A DNA stretch of 64,000 bases, taken from Bicyclus anynana (lineage: Eukaryota > Arthropoda > Insecta > Lepidoptera > Nymphalidae). Where the stretch lies: assembly GCF_947172395.1 (NCBI RefSeq), contig NC_069100.1, positions 11,870,109 through 11,934,108 on the forward strand. Direction: 5' to 3'. Below are positions 1 to 10,861 of this stretch, piece after piece. The notes beneath the pieces were generated by a model. It saw nothing but the letters and a program-made list of their open reading frames with translations, had not been told where the DNA came from and did not search any database. Made by a program: the position numbers and the translations under genes. The stretch's first letter is position 1. Each line of letters begins with the position of its first letter.

Positions 1-122
1 CTTCATTCTCTGCGTGTGTGAAGTCTGCCAATCCGCATTGGGCCAGCGTGGTGGACTATTGGCCTAACCCCTCTCATTCTGAGAGGAGACTCGAGCTCAG
101 CAGTGAGCCGATTATGGGTTAA
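1..122 (+). mobile_element. SINE-1, 3' portion
   Basis: This is the 3' body of a tRNA-derived SINE whose fuller copies lie at 36776 and 37131. It is recognised by the shared stretch with CCGCATTGGGCCAGCG, then TCTGAGAGGAGACTCGAGC and CAGTGAGCCGA. The element is cut by the window edge, so its tRNA-like head is not visible. Confidence 0.8.
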
Positions 123-1310
123 CTCCGAACAGAGCCCCGGTCTTGTGACCGATGGGTGTAGTAGGGTCGTCATTGACGTTAAAGGACGTCATTGATAGTT
201 AACTAACACTCTCCTTCTCCGCTCGTGTTGTTCTGCTTGCTTAGCCAAATTTCGTACAATCTTGCTTACTACTTTGGATACTTGTTCTAATATAGAGCTT
301 ATTGCAGTTTTATGCAGTTTTAGTGAGGGCAAGGTCTTTAAGCAAGTTATAGAGAGATTTTGCTGGTAATCCTCTCACACCTATTTACTTCTATACTGTG
401 GTCCTTCTGAATGTTAGTTTTCCATGGCACAGTTAGCTCTATAAGTTCTATGCATTTAATTTGTTTGGAAAAAAGGAAAATGTCTGGTTTAGATCTCGAA
501 ATAGCGATAACCTCTGGGATTTTATAATGTTATAGTAATAAAAGTTATAGGTAAAGAATAATAGTTCTAAATTCACTATGACTAAACTCAGCCCGGAGTC
601 GGGAAGTTAGTAGTGTACATACCTATGCCTCAGCCAGCACGTTAAGCTGTTGGCCCCATTTCACTCTAATACCACCAACCCTCATTAAAGCAGCGTGTTG
701 GCTATGCATACTACTAAATGGCTCACAACGGTAGATTAAAACCGCATTCCCTGACTGTCGGCTTCTTCAACGCAGACGGACTTTTCGATAAAATACTCGC
801 GGGCAGCGAATGCTTAAAGAGTAATAAACATCCAAGCAAACATCCAAACATACATCCGAACAAACATCCATATAAACATCCATACAAACATTCGCGTTTA
901 TAATATTCGTAAGATGACATTTGCATTTCATCAAATACCTAGCAGAATCTGCTGCTGTCTGATTAATTATTTTTTACCTATATGCATTATATATTTTTGA
1001 ATCGTTATATCTCAGTAACGGTGGCTCGTAAGAAAAAAATATTGATACACTTTTTATAGAACATTCTATGATCTACAATTTTTGTCTGAGGTAGGTGAGG
1101 TAGGTACACGGGAATGATGGGGAACTTTTAAACATTGTTTTTAGTATGTTTTGAACAATTTTACTGATGTTCGGCTTGTTGGGATTGAATGTACCTTAAA
1201 TCTCATTTTTTGGTCTAGATTGACCGGCCTATTAGATAGTATAGTTAAATAGTAAGTACCTAATTAAATATCCATAAGTAATTTCAAAATGCATTTTTGA
1301 TTGCTTCAAT
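123..1310. other. Gene-free flank left of B1
   Basis: No gene is recognised here. The stretch is AT-rich and non-coding. The only structure is a short tandem array of about 10-bp units (AAACATCCAT-like) at roughly 826-893, which ends in the CGCGTTTATAATAT sequence typical of Helitron-like ends. The two small opposite-strand open frames over it simply read the array. Confidence 0.5.
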
Positions 1311-1364
1311 TTTGTTTATTGATCGGTTTATGACTCATCTAATACATCGTAGTTGTTTTTTTTT

Positions 1365-2075
1365 TTAGTAGATACGTCCACATCCGCATCCGCATCCAGC
1401 GAGACCTTCGTATCCGTATCCGTATCCGAACGGAGCATAGGCGGCAGCACCGATGTCCTCAGTCAGCATGGCGACCTCTCCGTTGCCGCAGCCGTACGCG
1501 ACCGAGCCGGAGCCGGCAGTAGGCAGGGCGCCCTCTAGTCCCACAGTTCCCAAGAACGGCAGAGCGCCGCGGACAGCGAGCTCTCCGCAGTAAGCGTTCT
1601 CAGACAGCACGGACACTCCGTTCGGTGGGATAGGGGAGGCGCTGGCCACTGGGAGAGAGCCGCCGGAGAAAGCGGGCGCGGCGCCGCAGAAACCGGCAGC
1701 GCCGTAGGGAGCGCCTACCCAAGAGCCGAGGTACGGGGCGGAGGCCCAGCCGGCGCCGATACACTGGCCGGAGATGGACTGCAAATAACAAATTTAAAAT
1801 AATCAAGTATTTATTAATACGAATGTGTGTACTAATTAGAAGTCTAATGTAATGTACACAAAAGGAAATTATGAAAAATATAGGTAAATACTCGTAGTAG
1901 TAGTAGTATTGTATTTAAAATATTTTATATTCATGTTAACTTATTTAAATTGAATTTTAAAATATTTTAAATAGTGGTTTATTAATTATTAGTAACTTTG
2001 TAATCTGTGGTAGTTTCAACTAACCTGCAGAACAAGCGCCTGAGCGCAGACGAAGAGTGCGGCTTTGAAGACCAT
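1365..2075 (-). CDS. Chorion protein class B (B1)
   Basis: Secreted eggshell structural protein of 154 residues. Exon 1 is 2025-2075 and encodes MVFKAALFVCAQALVLQ; exon 2 is 1365-1778; the GT-AG intron is 246 bp, phase 0. The signal peptide probably ends after SISG (residue 21), so the mature protein starts Gln-Cys. The N arm is Gly/Ala rich, and the class B central domain (about 56-125) contains [24 protein letters not shown] and [11 protein letters not shown]. The C arm repeats Gly-Tyr, then Cys-Gly. The start is fixed by the exon match to all other B genes. A TATA box (TATATAAG) lies at 2135-2142 and AATAAA at 1315-1320. It is paired head-to-head with A1. Exon 1 (MVFK) and the WASAPYLG arm match B8 best. 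Confidence 0.96.
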
Positions 2076-2834
2076 TTTGTATAGTTTATTCTTTGAGGTA
2101 AACCTGAGAATGATTTCAAACACTAAACTATGGACTTATATACAAGAAGGAGTTATAACCTTATCATAATGTACATGTTATGTAATTCAATATATTTAAT
2201 TCCGACGAGGAAACGTGATTTTCCACCACCCTATTATTTTCTCTCATAAATGAAAAATATATTTATTTTTCTAGAAATTAGTATGTTTCGTAAATGATTT
2301 TTTTTATATTTACATAGTACAGAACCCGAAGCCAGGATCTTGGTGGTAATACCGGGGTCCTGGTCTACAACAGAGAGCTAAGGCTGACATCGCACTAAAA
2401 TTTCAACTAAATCCGTTCATGTAACAATAGCCAAAGCTACTCTGCTGCAACCCTTTGTATTTTAAAATCTTTTGTATACTATTTTAATACATAATGCCCG
2501 CGACTTCGTCCGCGTGACATTTAGTTTACCCCTCGAGAACCATGGAGGTTTCCGGAATAAAGTAACCTATGTGTTAATTTACGGTATAATCTTTCTCGCT
2601 TTCAAATGTCTCGAAATCAATTAAGAAGAGCGACGAACATCCATACAAACATTCGCGTTTATAATAGGATTTATTATAATAAAAAATAGGATTCTATAAT
2701 ACACTAATGAACACGTAGACTTTCGAAATAATGAATTTCGCATCAAGGGACATGATATAGAGTCAGTATAAAAGCATCGAGGAGTTCATTAGGATCATTG
2801 TATTCTCGTCTCTGTACAATACAAACACTTCAAC
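2076..2834. promoter_or_regulatory. Shared promoter of pair 1 (B1/A1), enlarged
   Basis: Divergent promoter region. On the B side: TATATAAG at 2135-2142, the GATA-type TGATAAG at 2160-2166 and TCACGT at 2213-2218, all on the minus strand. On the A side: TATAAAAG at 2767-2774 and the palindromic TTCGAA core at 2722-2729. The TATA boxes are about 624 bp apart, against 209-309 bp in every other pair. The excess includes a Helitron-like fragment at about 2492-2670, so the B-side and A-side elements have been pushed apart. Confidence 0.8.
2492..2670 (-). mobile_element. Helitron-like fragment inside a chorion promoter
   Basis: The CCGCGACTTCGTCCGCGTG block and the terminal CGCGTTTATAATA sequence match the dispersed family seen more completely at 37811-38035. 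The copy lacks its CTAG end. It lies between the B1 and A1 control elements. Confidence 0.65.
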
Positions 2835-3259
2835 ATGAACTCCTTCGCTGTTCTCCTGCTCTGCGTCCAAGCTTGCTTGGTACAGGTAAATATCAAAAGA
2901 ATTCTTTTTAATGTTCTCTTGCTAACACAAGTGTTTTTGAACTATTTGTATATTGAAATTGTCCTGTATTTCAGTCCGTGTTCGGGCAGTGCTGTGGCTA
3001 CGGCGGTATCGGGTACGCGCCCGCTTTCGCCGCGCCCTTCGCCGCCCCCGCTCTCGCCGCGCCGGCCGCGTGCGGGCCAGCCTACGGCGGCGAGGGTATC
3101 GGCGACGTGGCGGTCGGCGGCCAGCTGCCGGTCGCCGGCACCACGCTAGTCTGTGGACAAGTGCCGATCCTGGGCGCCGTGGAGTTCGGAGGCATCGTGC
3201 CGGCCGGCGGCGAGGTGTCCATTGCCGGCAAGTGCGCCTGCGGCTGCAGAGGATACTGA
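2835..3259 (+). CDS. Chorion protein class A (A1)
   Basis: Eggshell structural protein of 111 residues, partner of B1. Exon 1 is 2835-2885 ([17 protein letters not shown]) and exon 2 is 2975-3259, with an 89-bp phase-0 GT-AG intron. The signal peptide probably ends after SVFG (residue 21). The N arm has an Ala-Pro repeat ([12 protein letters not shown]). The class A central domain spans about 57-103 ([31 protein letters not shown]). The C arm is short and cysteine-rich (CACGCRGY). It has the longer CCGYGG start of the mature protein, shared with A2, A3 and A8. AATAAA lies at 3297-3302. Exon 2 is strikingly GC-rich compared with its surroundings. Confidence 0.96.
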
Positions 3260-3715
3260 AAAGCGACTATCGAATTGTGACCTTATAAATTGAGCAAATA
3301 AAATGAATATTTCACCATAATTGTTTGAAATTTTACTTAAATTTTACTTACACTGCAGCTCAAGAATAGGTATAATGTTGTGAGTTTGTGACCTTTTATC
3401 TCTGAAACGATTACTATTGAGATACTTACTCTTATTTAGAACTCCGACGAAAATAGAGGAGTGTTTAACGTCGATAAGACTAAGACGATTGACGTTGATG
3501 TCTGTCTGTGTGTGTCTCTCAAACGGATGGACCGATTTCGATGCGGTTTTTTCATTTGAAAGCCAGTTTTTTTTTGAAGTGCTTCTTAGCTATGTTTGGT
3601 TAAGATCAGTCCATAAATCTTTTTATTAAAATAAAAATAAACAGGTTAATAATTTTTTTCGAGTTAGTTCACATTTAAACATTTTTACTTTTATGTTATA
3701 ATGGAACTAATTCCT

Positions 3716-3980
3716 GGCATCATCATCATCATCATTATCAGCCGATGGACATCCACTGCTGGACATAGGCCTTTTGTATAGACTTCCAAATATCACGGTC
3801 TCAGGCCGCCAGCATCCAGCGGCTCCCTGCAACTCGCTTGATGTCCTCGGTCCATCAATCCAGTGGGGAATCGACCAACACGCCATTCTAGCAACTTGGG
3901 ACCCCAACGTCCATCGGCTCTTTGAACTATGTGTCCTGCGCATTGCCACTTCAACTTCGCGACTCGCTGTGTTTTTATTG
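3716..3980 (-). mobile_element. RTE-like LINE, 3' end
   Basis: Read on the minus strand, this encodes the decayed C-terminus of an RTE-type reverse transcriptase ([29 protein letters not shown]) and ends in a GATGATGAT tail. Similar ends recur at 6426, 7500, 9493, 31640, 42256, 51040 and 57360. The copy is strongly 5'-truncated. Confidence 0.75.
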
Positions 3981-4880
3981 AGTTTTCGTTGTGTGAGTTC
4001 CTGGCATAAAATTAGTTTTTATTTCACAATTAAACAAACAAGTAGCTAGTACTATGTAATTAAATAAAAGCCCTAAACTTAAACTAAAAAAAAATATTAA
4101 AAGTAGAAGTAAACGCGGTTTACAGTTTCTTGTTAAACTGAAATTGCAAAAAAATAAATTGACTTCTTTAGGCTTAGGGCCAATTTCTTCAAATTCAGTT
4201 TGTTACCTTTTTTAGCCGCACTAGATCTGTGTCGATCGCGATTGATCAAATCTCCCAATCGTTACTTGGACATGCGTGATTGGGTCGCGAACGTCTAAAG
4301 GAACCGAGAATCCGTGATCCGAAACCATATAGGCAATCAAATACATTAAAAAAAATCGCTTTATTTATTTGGACGGTTGAGGATCTTGGGCCTTTTACCT
4401 ACCAAAGCAACCACAGTTTAAACTCAATAATAGGGTAGTTAACTCATATTAAATTAAATATAAACAATTTCGTAATAGGTAGTACACGGAATAAGGCTCC
4501 GAAATATATCGATATTAATCAATAAAACTTAAGGATTCCATAGAAAACTTAATTATATGTGTTTTAACAATTATTCCAAAAGTCCCTAAAGCTGTCGTTC
4601 GTTTTGTGACGTCACAAAGTCACTTGATGTACTAAAAGAATAAATGTCAAACTGATTAATAACTAATAATTTTGACAAACCGTTTGTTAAGGTTTAGGTG
4701 TACTGTGACGTCATAAAACGATAAAATATAAACCATAATGGCTCGTATTGTTAAAAATATTTAAAAATTTAAGTTTTTATGTCGCCTCGAAAAATTTGAT
4801 AATTTTTTCAATCAAGACATTTTAATACGTGATGTACTTATTTGAAAAAAAAATTGACATTTCAATCGATTATACGAAAT

Positions 4881-5132
4881 GTCTGAGACGTGATAGCCCA
4901 GTGGATATGAGCTCTGCCTTCGATTCGGAGGGCGTAGCGTAAGTTCGAATCCCGTCCAGACCGGGGTATGCGACTCCGCCCTTTAAGAAATTAATTATCA
5001 CGTCTCTCAAACGACGAAGGAAAACATCGTGAGGAAACCTGAGAAACTTCTATATTCTCTACTCTGCTCTCTTGTTCTGAAAGGAGACTCGTGCTCAACA
5101 TTGAGCTGAATATGATTTGTCAATGATAAAAC
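4881..5132 (+). mobile_element. SINE-1 copy
   Basis: The tRNA-derived head has an A box (TAGCCCAGTGG) and a B box (GTTCGAATCCC), followed by the family body (AAGGAAAACATCGTGAGGAAACC). This is an older, diverged copy. Confidence 0.8.
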
Positions 5133-6425
5133 AAAATGTACCATGCGCGAGTTGCTTTATCAATAGGTCCAGTTGATGAAAACTCATTGAGTAATTGCCA
5201 TGTGTGCTACGTGACGATAACATCATTTGTTTTTACTAGAAATTAGTGTGTCAATAGGTTATACCTACGATATGTAGGAATGAGTCATCGCTAATTCGCC
5301 GCTCGCTAATTCAGGTTTAAATATAAATTGCTTAGTAGGAAGAAAATAAATTACAAAAATATCATTTGAATTAACATAAGTTAGTAGATAGGCTCGATTA
5401 TAAAAATAATAACAAAGTAAATAAATAGTAAAGATTATAGAAGTTTTGTGGTATTATATGGGGTAATCTCTGATTCTTCTGAACCGATTTTGAAAGTTCT
5501 TTCTCTACTTAATAATAATGATTAATTTGTCTGTAAAACGGACTGAGTATCAAGTAGGTAAACATAAAAAAATACCTATAATAAGTCAGAGTGAAAAAAT
5601 TAAATGCTTACACTCTTAAAATTCTTAAAAAAAAACCAATACAAAAATGTTAATTACATCATAGAAGAGTGATGCTTGGAAAAATAGTTGTAATTTTGTT
5701 TCTATTAACTTTATGTTATTTAATTTTAATTTATATAATTTTAGTTTATTAATTAAATATTTGTATACCTATTTATGGTGAAACATTGTTATCACATAAG
5801 AACATCTTTATATGACTAAATGTAATGTTTCTTGCAAATAAATGATTCTAATTCTGATAAAACATGACGTTTTGACAAACATTTGCTATAGAACAAAATA
5901 TCAACCCACTGTTTGGCTCGACATCAAATTAATAATTGAACATTATTTATGCTTGTTTGTTTATTTATACATTTTGACCTAAGTGGCCTAGGCTTGACCT
6001 ATTTTTACAGTTGTTCCATCCCTCTTTAGGTTAGCGGACGAAAAAGCGGCAAGCCACAATAAAAACCATGTGTACCATGCACGTATCGCTACGGCGTAGA
6101 CCGAAGTTTGCCGACGCCGCCAATGTTATACAGGATTAGTTATGCTTTGTAAATAATTTGTCGACAGCAGGGAATTTCTTGTTGTAATTGTTTATCAGCA
6201 CACAAGCTGTGTTTATGTCGCTGCCATTGTTGGCAGTAATAAACTTCAATTAATAACACTTCACACTAAGTTATAACTGTGAAAGTTTGTGTGTAAGTGT
6301 GTATGTTTATTCCTCCTTAGCGCTGCGGCTACTGAAGCGATTTGGTTGCAATTTGGAATGGAAATTGATTTTACTCTGGATTAAAATATAGGCTACTTTT
6401 TACCCCGGAAAAAATCATGGTTCCC

Positions 6426-6772
6426 GCTGGAATGGCGACCCCGCACCGGAGAGCGCGGTGTTGGTGAACCCCCCCGGTAGACCGAGGACATTAGGCAGGT
6501 TGTAGGAAGTCTATGCAAGGAAGGCCCATGTCCAGCAGTGGACGTTTATCGGCTCTTAATGATGATGATGATCATGACACAGTAAATAATATAATATAGT
6601 AATAAAAAATATAATTACATATTAAATATAATTTCTTATACACTATTGAAAATCTTCTACGTTTACTACTTGACCAGACCTGGACAATTTAAGAAAACTT
6701 CAATCGGTCCAGCCGGGGATCGAACCCAGGACCTCCGTCATATAAATCCACTGCGCCACGGAAGCCGTCCGT
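6426..6772. mobile_element. RTE-like LINE end (+) and SINE-2 head fragment (-)
   Basis: At 6426-6560 the plus strand carries the RTE-like C-terminal remnant ending in a GATGATGATGAT tail. At 6668-6772 there is a truncated SINE-2 copy on the minus strand with the B-box complement GGGATCGAACCC and the head complement TGCGCCACGGA. Confidence 0.7.
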
Positions 6773-7120
6773 GTTTATGGATTTTAATAGAAAAGGCGAA
6801 ATATGTTTCCTATACTTTATTTAATATAGACTTACATCACAATACACACAATAGTTTTTTACCATTGGTGATATAATTATGAATAAGATATTGTTAAGTT
6901 CGCAATAAATTTATATTAGAATTTATAGCTGATGAATTTTTAATTTTTGACGCATCTAAATATAAATTCAATAAAAATCTGTTCAGTTAAAATTTGTTGA
7001 TAAATTACATTACAATGTTTATTTTAGTCATCAATATTAATGTTTTGATAAACTATCATTATAAGTAACTAACTTGGCGGCGAATTACAAAAAGTATAAT
7101 AAATTAAATTATTTTCATTT

Positions 7121-8011
7121 TCAGTAATAACCACCTCCACACCCGCATCCGCAAGTACATCTGCCAGTGATGGTAACAGAACCGGATGCTTTCACAGGAC
7201 CTGCGAATTCAACTGCGCCTGTGATGGGTACTTGTCCACAGATTTGAGTGATACCGGCGACCGGCAGCTGGCCGCCGACCGCCACGTCGCCGATACCCTC
7301 GCCGCCGTAGGCTGCCCCGTACGCGGCCGGCGCGGCGAGAGCGGGGGCGGCGAAGGGCGCGGCGAAAGCGGGGGCGTATCCGATACCGCCGTAGCCACAG
7401 CACTGCCCGAACACAGTCTGCAAAATGAAATAATTTTATTATGTATAGATCCTATTTAGGTACTATTTAGTGTAAAAAACACTAATAAAAGAACAATCAA
7501 TCATCATCATCATCATATCAGCCGATGGACGTCCGCTGCAGGACTTTGCCTTTTGTAGGGATTTCTAAACATCACGATCTCCTAAGCCGCCTGCATCCAG
7601 CGAATCTCTGCAACTCGCGTGTCAGTTCCGCTGGTAGGGTTAACCACTGCGTTTTCTAGTGCGGGGTCGCCAATCCAGCACCTTGGGACCCCAAAGTCCA
7701 TCGGCTCTTCGAACTATGATCCCCGCCCATTGTCACTTCAGCTTCGCGACTTGGTGAACTATATCGGTAGCTTTGGTATTTTTCAATCTCCTCTTTTTTG
7801 ATTCGATCACGCAAAGATAGGTATGTCAGATTTCGAAAAAGAAGTGCACCGCCGAATCCAACTCGGTTGGGCAGCATTCGGGTAACCAAGCTATGCTCGG
7901 GATGTCTCTGCGTGATCGAATCAAAAAGATATACATATAGAAAATTCTTCTGATATTTACCTGTACCAAGCAAGCTTGGACGCAAAGGATCAAGATGGCG
8001 AAGGTAGACAT
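7121..8011 (-). CDS. Diverged, unpaired chorion protein class A (A2)
   Basis: Class A eggshell protein of 115 residues. Exon 1 is 7961-8011 ([17 protein letters not shown]) and exon 2 is 7121-7417; both splice sites are GT-AG, phase 0. The central domain is conserved ([29 protein letters not shown]). The signal peptide and C-terminus differ from all other A genes here: the tail is a longer Cys-Gly run ([12 protein letters not shown]) after [11 protein letters not shown]. The intron is 543 bp instead of 89-92 bp because an RTE-like LINE fragment occupies it. TATAAAAA lies at 8076-8083. No class B gene faces it: the next genes upstream of its promoter are E-unrelated repeats and then B3, on the same strand. 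The open frame is intact, so it is probably functional. Confidence 0.93.
7500..7945 (-). mobile_element. RTE-like LINE fragment in the A2 intron
   Basis: It has the same C-terminal remnant as at 3716, with an ATCATCATC tail at 7500. Its inner part is a palindrome: TTTTGATTCGATCACGC near 7797 is repeated inverted as GCGTGATCGAATCAAAAA near 7910. It accounts for the length of the A2 intron. Confidence 0.7.
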
Positions 8012-9190
8012 GTTGTAGTGTTTGATGTATTTGTCGGTGTCGAGAATACAATGTTTAATGTACCACGATCCTTGCTTTTTATACAAATGCAATTATCTCT
8101 TAAAGTTGGGCTTCTATTGTTTCAAAATATTTAACTACGTGCTTATCTCTGTATTTTCTCATGGGTATCGATTTTTTTTTGTTTCAATTCATTAAACAAG
8201 TCAAGTGTTATTCACAAGTTGTGTTCGTTTGTAGCGGAAGTGTTCCGCAATAGTGTTAATAAAATATTGTGAGAGAAAAAAACTATTTTAATTTAATTCA
8301 TATCACAAGAATTATCAACGTAATTTTATATTGTGCTGCGGTTTCCCATAACTCTGGGGTTATATTCTTTGCTGAAAATGAATTAAAAATACCTTATACG
8401 CATCCGTATAATTATGACGTAGTCATGTTTTACGTATTTTAAAATGCAAGGATAGATAAAGGCGTGTGTTGCATGGATAGTCGGTATTGTTTGAATTACT
8501 TTGTATGAAAACATAATAGCTTTTTTAGTTAAAAAAATTTTAGTTATGCAGTTTGGCTCATATAAGTGGACTCGTCAACACCTTGAAGTTATGGGAAATA
8601 CTCCCGAGCACTCTGTACGACTATAACAATAAAGTAACTAAAATCATCTTCAGGATCAATTCACATAAAAAAATTAAGTTAAAGTAATTGGGGTTTCTCA
8701 AGTGCTTAAAGCTATTTACACGAACAAGCTTTTTTAAAGTTTTGTCCTGAAAAACTCGATGGTTCCCGCGGGATTTATGAATAACTGAATTATACGCGTA
8801 CGAAGTAGCGTTGACGACGGCTATTTCAAAATATCATTTTAATAATACTAATAAATAAATGAAAAGTTAGTAGGTATGTTTGAATGTGGTTCGAGCAAAA
8901 ACAATGAATAGATTTAGATAAAATTTGACGTAGTGATGTTTTTTACCTAAAAGACAAAATAATTTTGTAGATACTTTTATTGATAAATAATAATTATAGT
9001 GTTCTTCAGTCATAAAGCAGCTTTTCAATTAAAGAATAAGAATAAACGAAAATATATATTGGCACAGGATGGCTTTTATTAGAATATTATGGTACTTACC
9101 TTTCATCAAGTACGTCATGTGATGATGGCGGAGCAGGTACCTATGGCCTCACTGAGCATAGCACGGCCTCGGCGATCCTGGCCTTTAGTA
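8012..9190. promoter_or_regulatory. A2 upstream region, no partner gene
   Basis: Close to A2 are the TATA box (8076-8083, minus) and a GCACGT element (8137-8142, minus) related to the TCACGT found in the paired promoters. Beyond about 8.2 kb I see no TATA/exon-1 combination on the plus strand, so no class B partner. A Helitron-like scrap lies at about 8735-8830. The rest is AT-rich with nothing recognised. Confidence 0.55.
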
Positions 9191-9191
9191 A

Positions 9192-9490
9192 TATATTTGG
9201 ACGGCCGCAGTGGATAGTGACCCTGCTTTCTGCATCCACGACTTTGTGGGTTTGATTCCCACAACTGTATTATTGTGACTGTTGATAGTATTTGTGTGAC
9301 TGTTGATTTCTAGTGTCTGGGTGTACTTATTCAGTTATGAATGAATGAGTTCATTAAGTCATTAATATTCAATCATTTATTCAGTACATAAGTATTTATA
9401 TGTCGTTTATAAACATAAAATGACAAAATCTTAGTACCCATAACAGGCATAACAGGAGTTTATTTTGGGGGTTAGGTTGGATCATCTTTA
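9192..9490 (+). mobile_element. SINE-3 copy
   Basis: A third tRNA-derived SINE family. The head reads CGGCCGCAGTGGATAGTGAC with a B-box-like GGTTTGATTCCCAC. The body contains AGTGTCTGGGTGTACTTATT and ends near CTTAGTACCCATAACA. Similar short elements are widespread in Lepidoptera; the exact family name was not checked. Confidence 0.65.
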
Positions 9491-9492
9491 GA

Positions 9493-9680
9493 AGCTGATT
9501 CTTCTACTGCTGGACATAGACCTCTTGCATGGACTTCCAAACGAAACGGTCTCAAGCCGCCAGCATCCAACAACTTCCTGGGTCTCGCTTGATATCGTCA
9601 GTCCAACAGTGGTGTGGGGTCGACCAACACTGCGCTTTTTTGTGATGGGTCGCAATTCCAGCACCTTGGGATCCCAACGT
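9493..9680 (-). mobile_element. RTE-like LINE, 3' end
   Basis: Minus-strand copy of the RTE-like C-terminal remnant, recognised by TTGGACTGACGATATCAAGC-like sequence and the flanking CCAGCACCTTGGGATCCCAAC block. It is truncated, and frameshifts prevent a long frame. Confidence 0.65.
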
Positions 9681-9849
9681 TGTTGATGAATTTTGGTACC
9701 AAGTTTAACAAATTGCTACAATGTATATCGTAATAAATCAGATCAGGGCTTGAACATTTTAGTGAAAGTCCTTCATTTTTCAAATAAAATGTTTGTAAAT
9801 TGGTGCATCATAACAATCGTGATCATAACAATCAAAATTCATAGTTAAA

Positions 9850-10735
9850 TTCTTAAATGATCCTCATGATCGACCTGAAGAACATAGGCACTGTAAAAAT
9901 AACCACAGCGTTAGCTTCAGCGTTTGCCATGTTCTGTGGTAAAAGTGAACCCTCAACTAATCCGGTGATAATTATGGACCTCCGAACTACAGCGCACAGT
10001 AGTTCCAGCAATAGGCCGCGTGCATGCCGTGTACTATTTACACGAATTGGTATTAACAAAATTAGGTTATTGTTGTCGACACAATTTTATAATTATTTAA
10101 TCAATTTAAATATATATCAACTAAAATCACGCGAGTCCCTTCGTCAAAAGTTTAAAGAAATAGGCATTTTAACAGTAGCCTGTCAGTATATATATAACAG
10201 TATAGTTTATGTGAGACAAAATATTAATTTGTACAAACGAAAAGGAGATCTAAACCCACGTCTTACTAGACACGGGCATAAGTTAGTTATTTCTGCATAT
10301 CGTCTCCAAAGAGTTAAAAAATCTTTTGTGGGTTTGGGTGTACTCTTCTATAACAAGATCCCCAAGACTGTGATGGACTTGCCAATGCACAACTTTAAGC
10401 AATGTGTTAAAAAACATTTACTTAGTCAAGGTTACGACACTATTGATGAGTTCCTTAACGACAAAGGTGCTTGAAGCCATTGGATCAGCTTCCACCTTCA
10501 CACAGGAAATAAAACTATAAGAAATTGTAATTTAATTGTTATCAAATGTAAATTGTAATACTGTATGACTTTTTCAAAAGAGCAACTGTTGAGTTTCTTG
10601 TCGGTATCTTCTCAGCAGAACCTGCCTTCCGAACCGGTGGTAGAATCTTTACAAATAGTCAACTGACGTGTCAAAAGTGCTTGTAAACTGAGCCTACTTG
10701 AAATAAATGAATTTTGAATTTTGAATTTGAATTAT
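9850..10735 (+). mobile_element. Non-LTR retrotransposon, C-terminus of ORF2 and 3' UTR
   Basis: An open frame at 9857-10474 ends in the typical C-terminal tail of a jockey/CR1-type reverse-transcriptase polyprotein: FKEIGILTVACQYIYNS, then VRQNINLYKRKGDLNPRLTR, then FYNKIPKTVMDL and a final EFLNDKGA. The reverse-transcriptase catalytic motifs are absent, so the copy is 5'-truncated; the first ~50 codons do not look like the family. The 3' UTR ends at about 10733 in a short TGAATTTTGAATTTTGAATT tail. The same 3' UTR recurs inside a SINE at about 52963 and inverted at about 47725. The insertion occupies the space where A2's missing partner might have been. Confidence 0.8.
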
Positions 10736-10861
10736 AGAAGCGACGATCATTATGCTAATTCTTGATGATTCTAGTTATAATATAGGTAAATTAAGAAAGT
10801 TCATACAATGTTGTTTAAGTTCTCTTTATTGATCTGTTTCAAATATCGTTATTGATCTCCT

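Larger units (their letters stand above)
3303..7120. other. Gene-free, repeat-laden spacer between A1 and A2
   Basis: No host gene is recognised. It holds a dispersed repeat at about 3440-3560 (CGGATGGACCGATTTCGATGC), an RTE-like LINE end at 3716-3980, a SINE-1 copy at 4881-5132, a LINE-like 3' end at about 5640-5865 (GCAAATAAATGATTCT), a Helitron-like piece at about 6270-6425, another RTE-like end at 6426-6560, and a SINE-2 fragment at 6668-6772. The rest (about 3980-4880, 5133-5640 and 5870-6260) is AT-rich sequence in which I see nothing. Confidence 0.6.

Noticed and set aside
2953..3288. Long arginine-rich open frames overlapping every class A exon 2, on both strands
   Set aside because: They are out-of-frame readings of a GC-rich Gly/Ala/Pro sequence that naturally lacks stops. 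They have no signal of their own and repeat wherever the A exon repeats.
9857..10016. First 50 codons of the 9857-10474 frame as a host protein
   Set aside because: Only the later part resembles a known family (LINE ORF2 end), and the start has no promoter or signal. It is read as chance extension of a truncated LINE.
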